Position numbers and translations under genes: made by a program
Shown here: piece after piece, positions 8,086 through 15,187 of the stretch
How the letters are laid out: each line of letters opens with the position of its first letter
How positions within the stretch are numbered: position 1 is the first letter of the stretch
Notes under the pieces: generated by a model
Seen by the model: the letters and a program-made list of their open reading frames with translations, nothing else
The model's database searches: none
What the model was told of the DNA's origin: nothing
Assembly: GCA_050292445.1 (NCBI GenBank)
Contig: JBNKLQ010000031.1
Span: forward strand, 1 to 33,016
From: Leptofilum sp050292445
GTDB lineage: Bacteria > Chloroflexota > Anaerolineae > Promineifilales > Promineifilaceae
Reading direction: 5' to 3'
DNA: 33,016 nt

Positions 8086-8106
8086 TTAATTACCTTTTTC
8101 ACCATC

Positions 8107-11100
8107 TCACCGGCGCACAATCGGCAGGAACGCCTCTTCGCCGTTGACTAGCAGACGTATTTCGATTGATTTCTCAATGATGATCTCAGAATCATCACCA
8201 GTTGCGGTCACTGTTACCGTGTACCAGCGCGCTTCATCGCCCGTGGCATTATCGTCCAGCGTCACCGTTACGCTACCAGGTGGGTTAATGGTTGTGGACA
8301 ACGGACTGGCTACCAGGTTGCTATAGCTCTCAGTTATCTGAATATCGACAGGAGCCACAAAGCCACCCGTACCCTCTACCGAAATCTGGTAATTGGCACT
8401 GCCACCCGTATCCACATTGGCCACAGCAGGGGTCGCCGTAAGCGAAAAGCCATAGACTTGATTATTAATCGTGGCTACCAGCTTTTGGATATGGAATAGA
8501 TCGCCTGTGGCAAAACCTGGTTCATCCAGAAATTGCGCCAGTTCAGCACCATTTTCTTCCAAGATAAGTGCCTTGGCCATGAAAATGGAATGAGCATCAT
8601 ACAGCGGCACAATGGCATTTTCTGCATAGGCCCCAGAGAAAAAGGTGACAAACCAGTACGGCGCAACCGTTTCATATTCAGCTAGGGCGCTGTTTACATC
8701 AGACAACGCATTATTGCGCAAATACTCAGCCAACTCCGGCACCAGATACATGAAGTTGCTGGCCACATTTAACGTGCGGCAGTACGGACCGCCATCAGAC
8801 ACCAGCCGGTAGGCGGTATCTTTGGTGAAGTTATTGGCCCGCAGCGCCAGCAAACGGTTCAGCTCGTTGTTTACATTGCTAGATACGGTCTGCCCAGCCA
8901 GCTTTTGCAGTTCTGTATAGCCAATGTAGCCCGCAATATAAGCATTGTGCATCAGCGGCATCTTCAACAATAGATTGTCTGATGGCTGGCCGTTGAACTC
9001 GTCTAGAAAGGCAGATTGGCTGGCAGACAAGATGCCACTGGCCCCACCGAACTCTTCAGCATATTTCCACAAGGCATACCAGGCAAATGGGTTTCGTCCC
9101 CAAGCACCTTCGCCACCCCAACCTCCGTTGTTTTCCAATGTGAAGTTCTGGGTTTCCGGGCCGCTCAAGGCAGCCGCAATTTCGGGCGGCATGGTATACG
9201 CTTCACGCGGTGCGCCGTTATTCCAGCCAGTATGGTTGTATTGGTACGGCGGATAACTGGCGTACTCACTTTGCAGGTAGGTCCGTAGCGATTGCTGCAA
9301 ACCTGGCGAAAGATGCGGCAGCGCCATGAGCAGCGTGTACAGCGTATCGCCAGGATTGCTCCAGTAAGCAGTCAGGTTATCACCACAGGTGTTTTTGGCG
9401 CTGTTGTCGAACAAGCCATGACTCATGAAGCCAGGGCGCAGGTGACCCGCTTCTACAATTTTGCTCACTTCCGTTTCCAGCTCAGCAATCAGTGCGTCCT
9501 GATCTGGAATGTTGACGTTGGCCGCAGGCGGCGTGCGCTTGGTGGCAATGGGCAGCGGGCTTGCCCCGTTACCGCTGGCGGAAAAGGCCATGATGGTGTT
9601 GCTGTGCTGCATATAAACACGGCCGTTATACGGAATTGGCGGCGAAACATCCCCATGAAAGCCATAGACCCCGTTCACCGTACCAAAATTGGAATATGGT
9701 TTGGTGTAGTTGTCGGGCTGGGCTGTGTAGTACAAATAGTTGTAGCCTGGTGCCCAAGTGAGCAGGTTGTAGCCGTAATAGATCCATTCTCGATTGGGAT
9801 CAACACCGCCGTTGGGGAAGCTGCTGTTGGGCTTGGTAATATCCATCGACCCAGCCTGCCGGTCACAGCATAGATTCCAGTAAATCAGGTTGCCACCGCC
9901 AGACACGGCATGCGGCTCATCTACAGCCGCCACGTCACCGCTGATATTGGTAATGTAGGGATTATCCGGCTGCCAGCCAGAGACATGGCCACGGGCAATG
10001 GAAGCATCCGAGAGATAGTTGTTTTGTTGGTAAAGCACGCCATCCACGCCAATGACGGGCGGGTAGCGCGTGCCGCTGGCTGTCCCGGTCCAAAGCACAG
10101 GGGCAGTGGAGGCTTCAGCCCCGTTCGATTGATTTAGCACAAAAACAGTACGCCGCCACGGTTTATCATCAAAGTAGTTGTAGATGCGATTAGCATTGAT
10201 TGTTGGCGTGCCCGATGTCCAATCGCCTGCTGCTGTGCTAACACTGCCGATGGGGTTGCCCGGGGGCACCCCTTGATTGACATACAGGTCTTGAAGTTCA
10301 ATTTTGGACATTTGCCCACTGCCCGGCCAACTAACGGCCGTACTGTACGCATTGCTGCCAGAAAAGATCACTTTGTTTTCATACACCACAGGCCAGTACG
10401 AGAAAAAGCCCGCGCCCGGCAGCTTGGCCGATTTCCAAACCAGGGAACCGCTGCTAGCATTCAGGGCATAGGCGAAGCTGTCATTTGAAGCAAAATAGAT
10501 AACATCGCTGTTATAGGCTGCTGAGTAAAGAATGGGGCCGTCAGTTTGGTAGCTCCATTTGAGCTGACCCGTGTTGGCTCCAGAAATGGTAATGGCGTAC
10601 ATCTTGCCATCCCGGTTCCCGGCGTACAGCGTATCGCCAACCACAAGCGGGTTGGTTTCAAAGCCACCACCGCCGCTAAAGGTCCACAAGCCCGCTCCGG
10701 TTGTGGCGTCAATGGCGTGGATTTTCCGATCCAGGCCGCCAACGTAAGCGACGCCATTATAAATTGTGGGGGAATGGCCTAAAGGGAATTCCGTAGCATA
10801 GATCCATTTTTCAGCCCCAGTGGTGGAGTCTATAGCGTAGAGGCCGCTGGCGGTGGAGATGTAGAGGGTGTTGTTGGCAGCAATGATTTGCACATGCTGA
10901 GGAATAAACGGCTCGAACGGTTTGACCCATTCTGGCCGCAGTTGGCCGCCGACTTCTTCTGGCGTCCATGAGGTACGTTGCGGATTAGCCGCGACGGTAG
11001 GCCATTCGGCACTGCCAGCAGCTACGGGGGAAACGGCCGTTTCTCCACGCTGTCCCAATAAAATCAACCCCACCAAAGCGGGTAATCCAATCAAAAAAAA

Positions 11101-11133
11101 GAGAATTCGTTTCTTCAAGCTTGTTAAACGCAT
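8107..11133 (-). CDS. Secreted PQQ-type beta-propeller protein fused to a helical domain
   Basis: I chose the ATG at 11133, because CAGGAGTGTTTT lies just before it; a longer frame opens at 11190 without a ribosome site. The 1008-residue product has an N-terminal anchor or signal (KKRILFFLIGLPALVGLILL). Next come repeated propeller blades with the PQQ/BamB wording LYAIDSTTGAEKWIYAT, IHAIDATTGAGLWTF and YALNASSGSLVWKSA. From about residue 510 the sequence changes to a helical region rich in W, Y and N (WGGEGAWGRNPFAWYALWKY), resembling alpha/alpha-toroid glycan-active domains. I cannot assign a catalytic pair. An Ig-like module and the tail FLPIVRR close the protein, as in the downstream gene. 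Probable role: extracellular scaffold or polysaccharide processing. The fusion is unusual and its function is unknown. Confidence 0.78.
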   Translation of the reverse strand: MRLTSLKKRILFFLIGLPALVGLILLGQRGETAVSPVAAGSAEWPTVAANPQRTSWTPEEVGGQLRPEWVKPFEPFIPQHVQIIAANNTLYISTASGLYAIDSTTGAEKWIYATEFPLGHSPTIYNGVAYVGGLDRKIHAIDATTGAGLWTFSGGGGFETNPLVVGDTLYAGNRDGKMYAITISGANTGQLKWSYQTDGPILYSAAYNSDVIYFASNDSFAYALNASSGSLVWKSAKLPGAGFFSYWPVVYENKVIFSGSNAYSTAVSWPGSGQMSKIELQDLYVNQGVPPGNPIGSVSTAAGDWTSGTPTINANRIYNYFDDKPWRRTVFVLNQSNGAEASTAPVLWTGTASGTRYPPVIGVDGVLYQQNNYLSDASIARGHVSGWQPDNPYITNISGDVAAVDEPHAVSGGGNLIYWNLCCDRQAGSMDITKPNSSFPNGGVDPNREWIYYGYNLLTWAPGYNYLYYTAQPDNYTKPYSNFGTVNGVYGFHGDVSPPIPYNGRVYMQHSNTIMAFSASGNGASPLPIATKRTPPAANVNIPDQDALIAELETEVSKIVEAGHLRPGFMSHGLFDNSAKNTCGDNLTAYWSNPGDTLYTLLMALPHLSPGLQQSLRTYLQSEYASYPPYQYNHTGWNNGAPREAYTMPPEIAAALSGPETQNFTLENNGGWGGEGAWGRNPFAWYALWKYAEEFGGASGILSASQSAFLDEFNGQPSDNLLLKMPLMHNAYIAGYIGYTELQKLAGQTVSSNVNNELNRLLALRANNFTKDTAYRLVSDGGPYCRTLNVASNFMYLVPELAEYLRNNALSDVNSALAEYETVAPYWFVTFFSGAYAENAIVPLYDAHSIFMAKALILEENGAELAQFLDEPGFATGDLFHIQKLVATINNQVYGFSLTATPAVANVDTGGSANYQISVEGTGGFVAPVDIQITESYSNLVASPLSTTINPPGSVTVTLDDNATGDEARWYTVTVTATGDDSEIIIEKSIEIRLLVNGEEAFLPIVRR

Positions 11134-11177
11134 TAAAACACTCCTGCCAGGCAAACGAAAGTGCGCTGCCTGCGTGG

Positions 11178-11229
11178 GTAACCAAATCAAACGGAAGGAC
11201 GTGTGTGAGGGCAGTGTAGATTTGGTTAC
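11178..11229. promoter_or_regulatory. Inverted repeat GTAACCAAATC upstream of the propeller gene
   Basis: Perfect 11-bp arms GTAACCAAATC (11178-11188) and GATTTGGTTAC (11219-11229), 30 bases apart, lie 45 bases upstream of the propeller start. It could be an operator bound by a dimer at two sites, or a leader-RNA stem. No regulator gene is nearby. Confidence 0.4.
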
Positions 11230-11296
11230 GAAACAGGTTGATGATTAAAAGAACGGGTTTAGGGCATGTTTGAGATTAATGTCATAGCTTATTCTG

Positions 11297-11331
11297 GTCT
11301 GAGCAGGCAACTTCTCCTTTGCGGCTCAGAC
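11297..11331. other. Stem-loop GTCTGAGC/GCTCAGAC
   Basis: A perfect 8-bp stem encloses 19 bases in which GGCAA can pair further with TTTGC. It sits in the leader region of the secreted-protein operon. There is no T-run, so it is not a terminator. It may be part of a structured 5' UTR; I could not match it to a known family. Confidence 0.35.
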
Positions 11332-11500
11332 GAGTACATTTCACCAGATCACCAGCGGGCAAACAATAGTGCGCAAGTCCTAACTGGTACCAATTCACGA
11401 CATTTTTACATCTTTGGACAGGAGAACTGTCAGAATTTTTTGGTGGGAAAAACCCTGCCCACTCATCTATTTCTCAGCTTCGGCCAGCCAAAACTGTTTT

Positions 11501-12454
11501 TTACAGTTGTTTGCCTTCTAAAGCCTGGGCAATCGTCTGCGGGATGGACAAAATATCTGGGGATAAATGCAAAATGTAGACTGGAGCAGATTCAACCAGT
11601 TGGCGCAAAATTTGCAGATGTGTGGGAATCATCGCTTTATCCCACTGCTCCACAGCGTGGGGCAGCAAGCGGGCCAGAGCAACCGGTTTGGCAATGGGAG
11701 TTAGCGCATGATTAGGGCGGGCTTCAATTTGGGGAAAGCAGATAGCGCGCACTGGTGCTGCTGTTAGCCATACATCTGGCCAAAGCGATTCGGCCGTCAC
11801 GCTGATTTTTTGACGGCCGTTTCCTTCCGTACCCTCCCCAACCAAATGAGCCATCGCCGGGAAGTGGGCAAATGATTCCGGATAAGCGGCCAGCACGCCA
11901 GGATATTGCTGGATACGGCCGTTTGCCACAACCACCGGTGAATCATTAGAAAGCAATTGCCAGCCAGCGTTCAGCAAAGAGAGTCCCGTGGTGGTTTTGC
12001 CTGCGCCAGTCCCGCCCACCAGCAACACCGCCTCGCCGTGGTAGGCTGCGGCAAAGGCATGAAGCAAAAACTTGTGGCGACGGCGCAGGTGGGGTGACAG
12101 GCCGATAGCAATGAGGTCTTCCAAGATGGCGTAGGTTTGCCCGGCGGCAGGCACGACCTGGCCATACGTTTGCCCTGCAGCCAAATCCAGATGCAGCTGA
12201 CCATAACGGGGGAAATGAGCAATCACTTGCTCATCATCAACAAAATAATGCAGCAAATCAGCCTGCTGAAAATCAGGGGGGCGATTGGGCGGCGCGGGCA
12301 CGGTAGGCATGGTTTGGAAGGTAACGGTGAGGTGGGGGACGGCCGTACTCTGAGGCAGCGAACCAAACGATTTCAACCATCCCTGCCACAAAGTTGCGTC
12401 ATCTGCATTCCCTTCGATAATTAGATCGTGAAACTGCCACCGCAAGCTGTTCAT
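11501..12454 (-). CDS. HprK-like serine kinase of a RiPP/lasso-type cassette
   Basis: The 317-residue protein has a C-terminal HPr-kinase-like P-loop domain. Walker A is GGTGAGKTT (147-155), followed by LLSNDSPVV (about 167-175), whose N-D pair corresponds to the conserved acidic segment after the P-loop in HprK relatives. The N-terminal 120 residues are a separate, less conserved domain. True HPr kinase is unlikely, as no PTS genes are near. HprK-like proteins with PqqD and B2 neighbours occur in lasso-peptide clusters (where some phosphorylate the peptide) and in the HPr-rel-A system. It is transcribed divergently from the PqqD-B2 pair, with 143 bases between them that hold a palindromic repeat. 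The family call is firm; phosphorylation of a peptide is inference. Confidence 0.85.
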   Translation of the reverse strand: MNSLRWQFHDLIIEGNADDATLWQGWLKSFGSLPQSTAVPHLTVTFQTMPTVPAPPNRPPDFQQADLLHYFVDDEQVIAHFPRYGQLHLDLAAGQTYGQVVPAAGQTYAILEDLIAIGLSPHLRRRHKFLLHAFAAAYHGEAVLLVGGTGAGKTTTGLSLLNAGWQLLSNDSPVVVANGRIQQYPGVLAAYPESFAHFPAMAHLVGEGTEGNGRQKISVTAESLWPDVWLTAAPVRAICFPQIEARPNHALTPIAKPVALARLLPHAVEQWDKAMIPTHLQILRQLVESAPVYILHLSPDILSIPQTIAQALEGKQL

Positions 12455-12535
12455 GAGCCAGAGTATAAAACCTCATGCTCGATTAGGCACGGTGATTTGA
12501 AAAGCTCATCCAAACAGAAAGCATAGACGAATAGG

Positions 12536-12576
12536 ACGCAGATTTGCCTGATCAGGTGAATCAGGCAAATCTGCGT
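12536..12576. repeat. Inverted repeat, ACGCAGATTTGCCTGAT type
   Basis: Perfect 17-bp arms (12536-12552 and 12560-12576) surround a 7-base loop. The element lies between the divergent kinase and PqqD genes, 21 bases before the PqqD start, so the PqqD leader would carry this hairpin directly upstream of its ribosome site. It shares the ACGCAGATT core with the repeats at 630 and 13871. Confidence 0.75.
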
Positions 12577-12597
12577 ACCATAAAGTGAGGAGCAAAC

Positions 12598-12870
12598 TTG
12601 GACAAAAATTCCATTCTGCAACGGGCTGAAAACGTCACTTTTGAAGTTGTGGCGGATGAAGCCATCTTAATCGACATTAACACCGGCACCTATTTTTCAC
12701 TCAATGAAGTGGGCACTGAATTTTGGGAAATGCTTGATGGCATACAAACCATCGAACAGCATGCCACCGTCATCGCCAACAAGTACGAGGTGGAAACCAG
12801 CATGGTGGTAGCTGACTTACTGGAGTTGGCTGAAGAAATGGCCAAAGACAGCCTCATCGTTATTCAATAA
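12598..12870 (+). CDS. PqqD family protein (RiPP recognition element, lasso B1-like)
   Basis: The 90-residue winged-helix PqqD-like protein contains VADEAILIDINTGTYFSLNEVGTEFWEML, here cited only as its key parts: the strand AILIDINTGTYFSLN and the helix GTEFWEML. Together they are the standard PqqD/RRE core that binds a precursor's leader peptide. The C-terminal helix is acidic (LLELAEEMAKD). The start is a TTG at 12598 preceded by GTGAGGAGCAAAC, a good ribosome site; no ATG fits. The B2-like gene begins 7 bases after the stop, so the two form an operon equivalent to the split B1/B2 of lasso-peptide pathways. No precursor gene could be identified between it and the divergent kinase. Confidence 0.88.
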   Translation: MDKNSILQRAENVTFEVVADEAILIDINTGTYFSLNEVGTEFWEMLDGIQTIEQHATVIANKYEVETSMVVADLLELAEEMAKDSLIVIQ

Positions 12871-12877
12871 CCACACC

Positions 12878-13378
12878 ATGCATGCCTTGCTCACCCGCCT
12901 ACTCCACCTGTGGCTAGGCCTACGCCTGTTGCCCGGCCTGCTGACCAACGCCCACCTGCGGCAGCTCCTGGCTGAAATGCGCCAGGTTGGTCGCCAACTG
13001 CCTGACTTCCTAAAACAGCCTATTCCCCAGGCGATGGCCCAGCTAGAAACAATGGTGGTGCAACGGCCGTTTCCCCTCCCACCTGAAAACAAAACCCGCC
13101 AATTGGCCGATCTGGCTGCTTTGCTAGATCGTCACTCGCCACTGGGCTTGTGTCTGCGCCGCTCGCTGCTGCGCTACCGCTACCTGCACGAACTGGACGT
13201 ACCAGTGACCGTCATTTTTGGGGCCAAATTTGCCACGGGTGCAGCGCCAAACGTCAAAAAAATCATGGGACACGCCTGGTTGGTGCTGGCGGAACGGCCG
13301 TATTACGAAGATGACGAAAATTGGCGAGGCTACACAACCATGCTGCGCTGGCCCAAGAAGGAGATTGGGGATCAGTGA
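12878..13378 (+). CDS. Lasso-peptide B2-type transglutaminase-like protease
   Basis: The 166-residue protein has a helical N-terminus (LLTRLLHLWLGLRLLPGLL, then LRQLLAEMRQVGR) and a C-terminal transglutaminase-like cysteine protease fold. The catalytic cysteine is C92 in SPLGLCLRRSLL and the histidine is H131 in MGHAWLVL, in the family's usual spacing of about 40 residues. In lasso pathways B2 removes the leader peptide bound to B1. The gene lies 7 bases behind PqqD. The tail after the histidine (ENWRGYTTMLRW) is typical of the family. The convergent membrane glycosyltransferase gene ends 18 bases beyond. Identity is strong; the substrate is unknown because no precursor is visible here. Confidence 0.87.
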   Translation: MHALLTRLLHLWLGLRLLPGLLTNAHLRQLLAEMRQVGRQLPDFLKQPIPQAMAQLETMVVQRPFPLPPENKTRQLADLAALLDRHSPLGLCLRRSLLRYRYLHELDVPVTVIFGAKFATGAAPNVKKIMGHAWLVLAERPYYEDDENWRGYTTMLRWPKKEIGDQ

Positions 13379-13396
13379 TTAGCTTAACTCCTGACT

Positions 13397-15085
13397 TCAT
13401 CTCCGGGGAATGTAGACGGTTAACGGCCGTACAATTGGTCCGCTAAGGGTCGAGGGCGCTTGTTCTGGTGGCAGCGTTTTTTCCGCTTCATAATATGCCA
13501 AAAGCAGCGCCAAAAACGCCGGTTCCGTCTCAAAAAAGTCACTTTCATCAGAAATAATTTGGGCAAACTGCTGCTGCTCGATGAGCGCCACAAGGTCAGC
13601 TGGCAGCGGGTCAGCTCCACGATACCGGGCGTGCCACAACGATTGTAGATGGACATACGGCCGTTTCCCCACCCGCACCGCATAGCTGGGATGCAACAGC
13701 AGCCACACATCGCCTGGTTCCGCTGCCACCCGCGCCAGCAACGCATCCCCCGCCGCCCGCATTTCGGCCGTCGGCAAAAACTGCGACGGTAGTCCCGCGT
13801 TCAACGGAAACGTCACCAATCCAAACTGAACAAACATCAGGGCTGACCAAAGCAATCTGGGAACTTTTCTATCAACAGATTTCGCAGATTCTCCAGATTT
13901 TTTCCTAATCTTTTTAATCTGCGTAATCTTTGAAAAAGAACCAAAGCTAAGTGCCGGAACCAGACACAAAAACGCATAGCCGATCAGCATGTTGTTCAGG
14001 TTGCCACCTACCGTGCTACGACCAGCGACTGAGATGAATACGGCCGTTCCGCCAAAGACCAGCCACGGATTTTTGGGGATTAGCGATTGGAGATTAGAGA
14101 TTGTTGGTCTCCAATCTCCAGTTTCTAGTCTCCTGAAAACACCGACCAACTGCCGCAAAACCAACAACATACCTAATCCAACCAACACCCCCATCCCTGC
14201 CCCCAACTCCCACAAAAAAATGTTCCACAGCCGCCCCAAATCCAGCGGACTGGCATAGGCAATCGTCACCACGTAATAACCAAACCAGCCATCACTGCCC
14301 AACTGCCACATTAAAATCGGCAATCCGACTATGATCCCAAATGTGAATATATAAAGAAATGGCACGCGGGTAAACACGGATTTTTTCTTTTTCTCTGCGC
14401 CCTCCGCGTTCTCTGCGGTGAATAAAAACAAACCGGCCACTACCGCCAAAAACAGACCATTCTGCTTCGTCAAAAATGCTAATCCCAACAAAACAGCCCC
14501 AAACACAATATTTCTCTCTGCGCCCCTCTGTGCTGCCTCTGCGTAGCTCTGCGTTCCTCTCCCCCCATAAACCAGTACCACCAGCCCCGCCAAACTCAAA
14601 AACGCAAACAGCGCATCCACCCGCGCCAAGTCATACCAGCCGCCCACCAGACGATACCCAGCTAAAAAGAGTGCGCTGCCAACAAAAGCGGCCGTTTTAT
14701 TCCCACTTTCTCGCCAGCCCACAAAATAAAGGAGAACGGCCGTTCCCACCGTACTCAAAAACGAAATCAGCCGCAGCGGCCAAAAGGCGAACCCCGTCAG
14801 GCGCAAAAGTTGGCCGCTCAGCCAAGTGAACAGCGGCATGTACACTTGCGGCACAAATTCCGCATTCGGCGGCACAAACACAGGCAAACCCTGCGCCACG
14901 CGCCACGCCTGCATCACCATATCCTCTTCAATAAAGTCCAGCGCATAGGGGTAAAAAACGCGGGCCAACCCTACCCGCAAATAAGCCAGGCTGGCTACCA
15001 GGGAGATTAAGAAGAGGACGGCCGATCCAAAATTATCTACGCGGAGGCGCGGAGGCGTAAAGTTCAAAGACCCTAAGGGTTTCAT
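13397..15085 (-). CDS. Multi-spanning membrane glycosyltransferase, GT39/ArnT-like
   Basis: The 562-residue integral membrane protein has about ten hydrophobic segments. The first luminal loop holds the acidic pair in ALDFIEEDMVMQAWR (about 48-62), where GT39/GT-C enzymes place catalytic aspartates. PQVYMPLFTWLSGQLLRL and LARVDALFAFLSL are typical of the group. It likely uses a polyprenyl-phosphate sugar outside the membrane. Four loops are encoded by interspersed repeats read in frame: residues about 175-192 (QSYAEAAQRGAERN), 221-235 (AENAEGAEKKKK), 317-338 (ETGDWRPTISNLQSL) and 385-405 (SKITQIKKIRKKSGESAK). All fall between hydrophobic segments. The first codons also lie in an inverted repeat, and no ribosome site precedes the ATG, so the start is uncertain. 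It lies opposite to the RiPP-like genes and may or may not belong with them. Confidence 0.8.
   Translation of the reverse strand: MKPLGSLNFTPPRLRVDNFGSAVLFLISLVASLAYLRVGLARVFYPYALDFIEEDMVMQAWRVAQGLPVFVPPNAEFVPQVYMPLFTWLSGQLLRLTGFAFWPLRLISFLSTVGTAVLLYFVGWRESGNKTAAFVGSALFLAGYRLVGGWYDLARVDALFAFLSLAGLVVLVYGGRGTQSYAEAAQRGAERNIVFGAVLLGLAFLTKQNGLFLAVVAGLFLFTAENAEGAEKKKKSVFTRVPFLYIFTFGIIVGLPILMWQLGSDGWFGYYVVTIAYASPLDLGRLWNIFLWELGAGMGVLVGLGMLLVLRQLVGVFRRLETGDWRPTISNLQSLIPKNPWLVFGGTAVFISVAGRSTVGGNLNNMLIGYAFLCLVPALSFGSFSKITQIKKIRKKSGESAKSVDRKVPRLLWSALMFVQFGLVTFPLNAGLPSQFLPTAEMRAAGDALLARVAAEPGDVWLLLHPSYAVRVGKRPYVHLQSLWHARYRGADPLPADLVALIEQQQFAQIISDESDFFETEPAFLALLLAYYEAEKTLPPEQAPSTLSGPIVRPLTVYIPRR
13871..13933. 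repeat. ATTACGCAGATT-type repeat inside the membrane glycosyltransferase gene
   Basis: CAGATTTCGCAGATT on the left and AATCTGCGTAATCTTTGA on the right are degenerate copies of the arms at 630-687. The repeat keeps the reading frame and adds about 21 residues, mainly Lys, Ser and Ile, between two hydrophobic segments. Confidence 0.7.
14079..14136. repeat. GATTGGAGATTAGAGATTG-type repeat inside the same gene
   Basis: The arms GATTGGAGATTAGAGATTG and GGTCTCCAATCTCC plus CTAGTCTCC are imperfect complements around a short loop. This is a different family from the neighbouring insertions. It is read in frame as about 20 residues (ETGDWRPTISNLQSLIPKN). Confidence 0.7.
14391..14425. repeat. CTCTGCG-type repeat inside the same gene
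   Basis: The units TTCTCTGCGCCCTCCGCG and TTCTCTGCGG encode TAENAEGAEKKKK on the minus strand. It belongs to the family at 1105, 16499 and 19389 and leaves the frame intact. Confidence 0.7.
14511..14562. repeat. CTCTGTG/CTCTGCG-type repeat inside the same gene
   Basis: Four units of the CTCTG(T/C)G kind follow each other (CTCTGCGCCCCTCTGTGC, then CCTCTGCG and CTCTGCGTTCCTCT). They encode the loop GTQSYAEAAQRGAERN. The reading frame is unbroken and hydrophobic segments flank both sides. Confidence 0.75.
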
Positions 15086-15129
15086 CAGCTTTTAACCAGA
15101 ACTTTTCGAAAGCCAAACCCTTAGGGTCT
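15068..15129. repeat. Inverted repeat AGACCCTAAGGGTTT over the glycosyltransferase start
   Basis: Perfect 15-bp arms (15068-15082 and 15115-15129) straddle the start codon at 15085. The first codons (MKPLGS) are therefore repeat-encoded. Just inside lies another repeat-like string, CGCGGAGGCGCGGAGGCG (15041-15058). The original start of the membrane protein may have been replaced by these insertions. Confidence 0.75.
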
Positions 15130-15187
15130 GACCGCTTATAAAACCAAAATTGCCCATAGCAGCCAAATTGTATACCATCCCCCACTC

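Larger units (their letters stand above)
11134..11500. other. Non-coding stretch upstream of the propeller gene
   Basis: There are 367 bases without a convincing gene. It must hold the promoter of the secreted-protein operon and the 3' end region of the HprK-like gene. I see two structured elements (11178-11229 and 11297-11331) and a weak hairpin near 11440-11465. No known riboswitch class could be matched with confidence. A plus-strand frame at 11266-11715 runs antisense into the kinase gene and lacks a ribosome site. Confidence 0.6.

Noticed and set aside
11297..11465. Riboswitch (c-di-GMP or other known class) in the secreted-protein operon leader
   Set aside because: A CGCAAAGG-like word is present but the conserved tetraloop-receptor and stem order could not be matched.
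11266..11715. Plus-strand frame of 149 codons starting in the non-coding stretch
   Set aside because: It lacks a ribosome site and runs antisense into the HprK-like gene; it is composition-driven.
12454..12501. 15-codon ORF (MSQSIKPHARLGTVI) between kinase and PqqD genes as a RiPP precursor
   Set aside because: It is too short for leader plus core, has no ribosome site and no acidic ring residue at the expected place.
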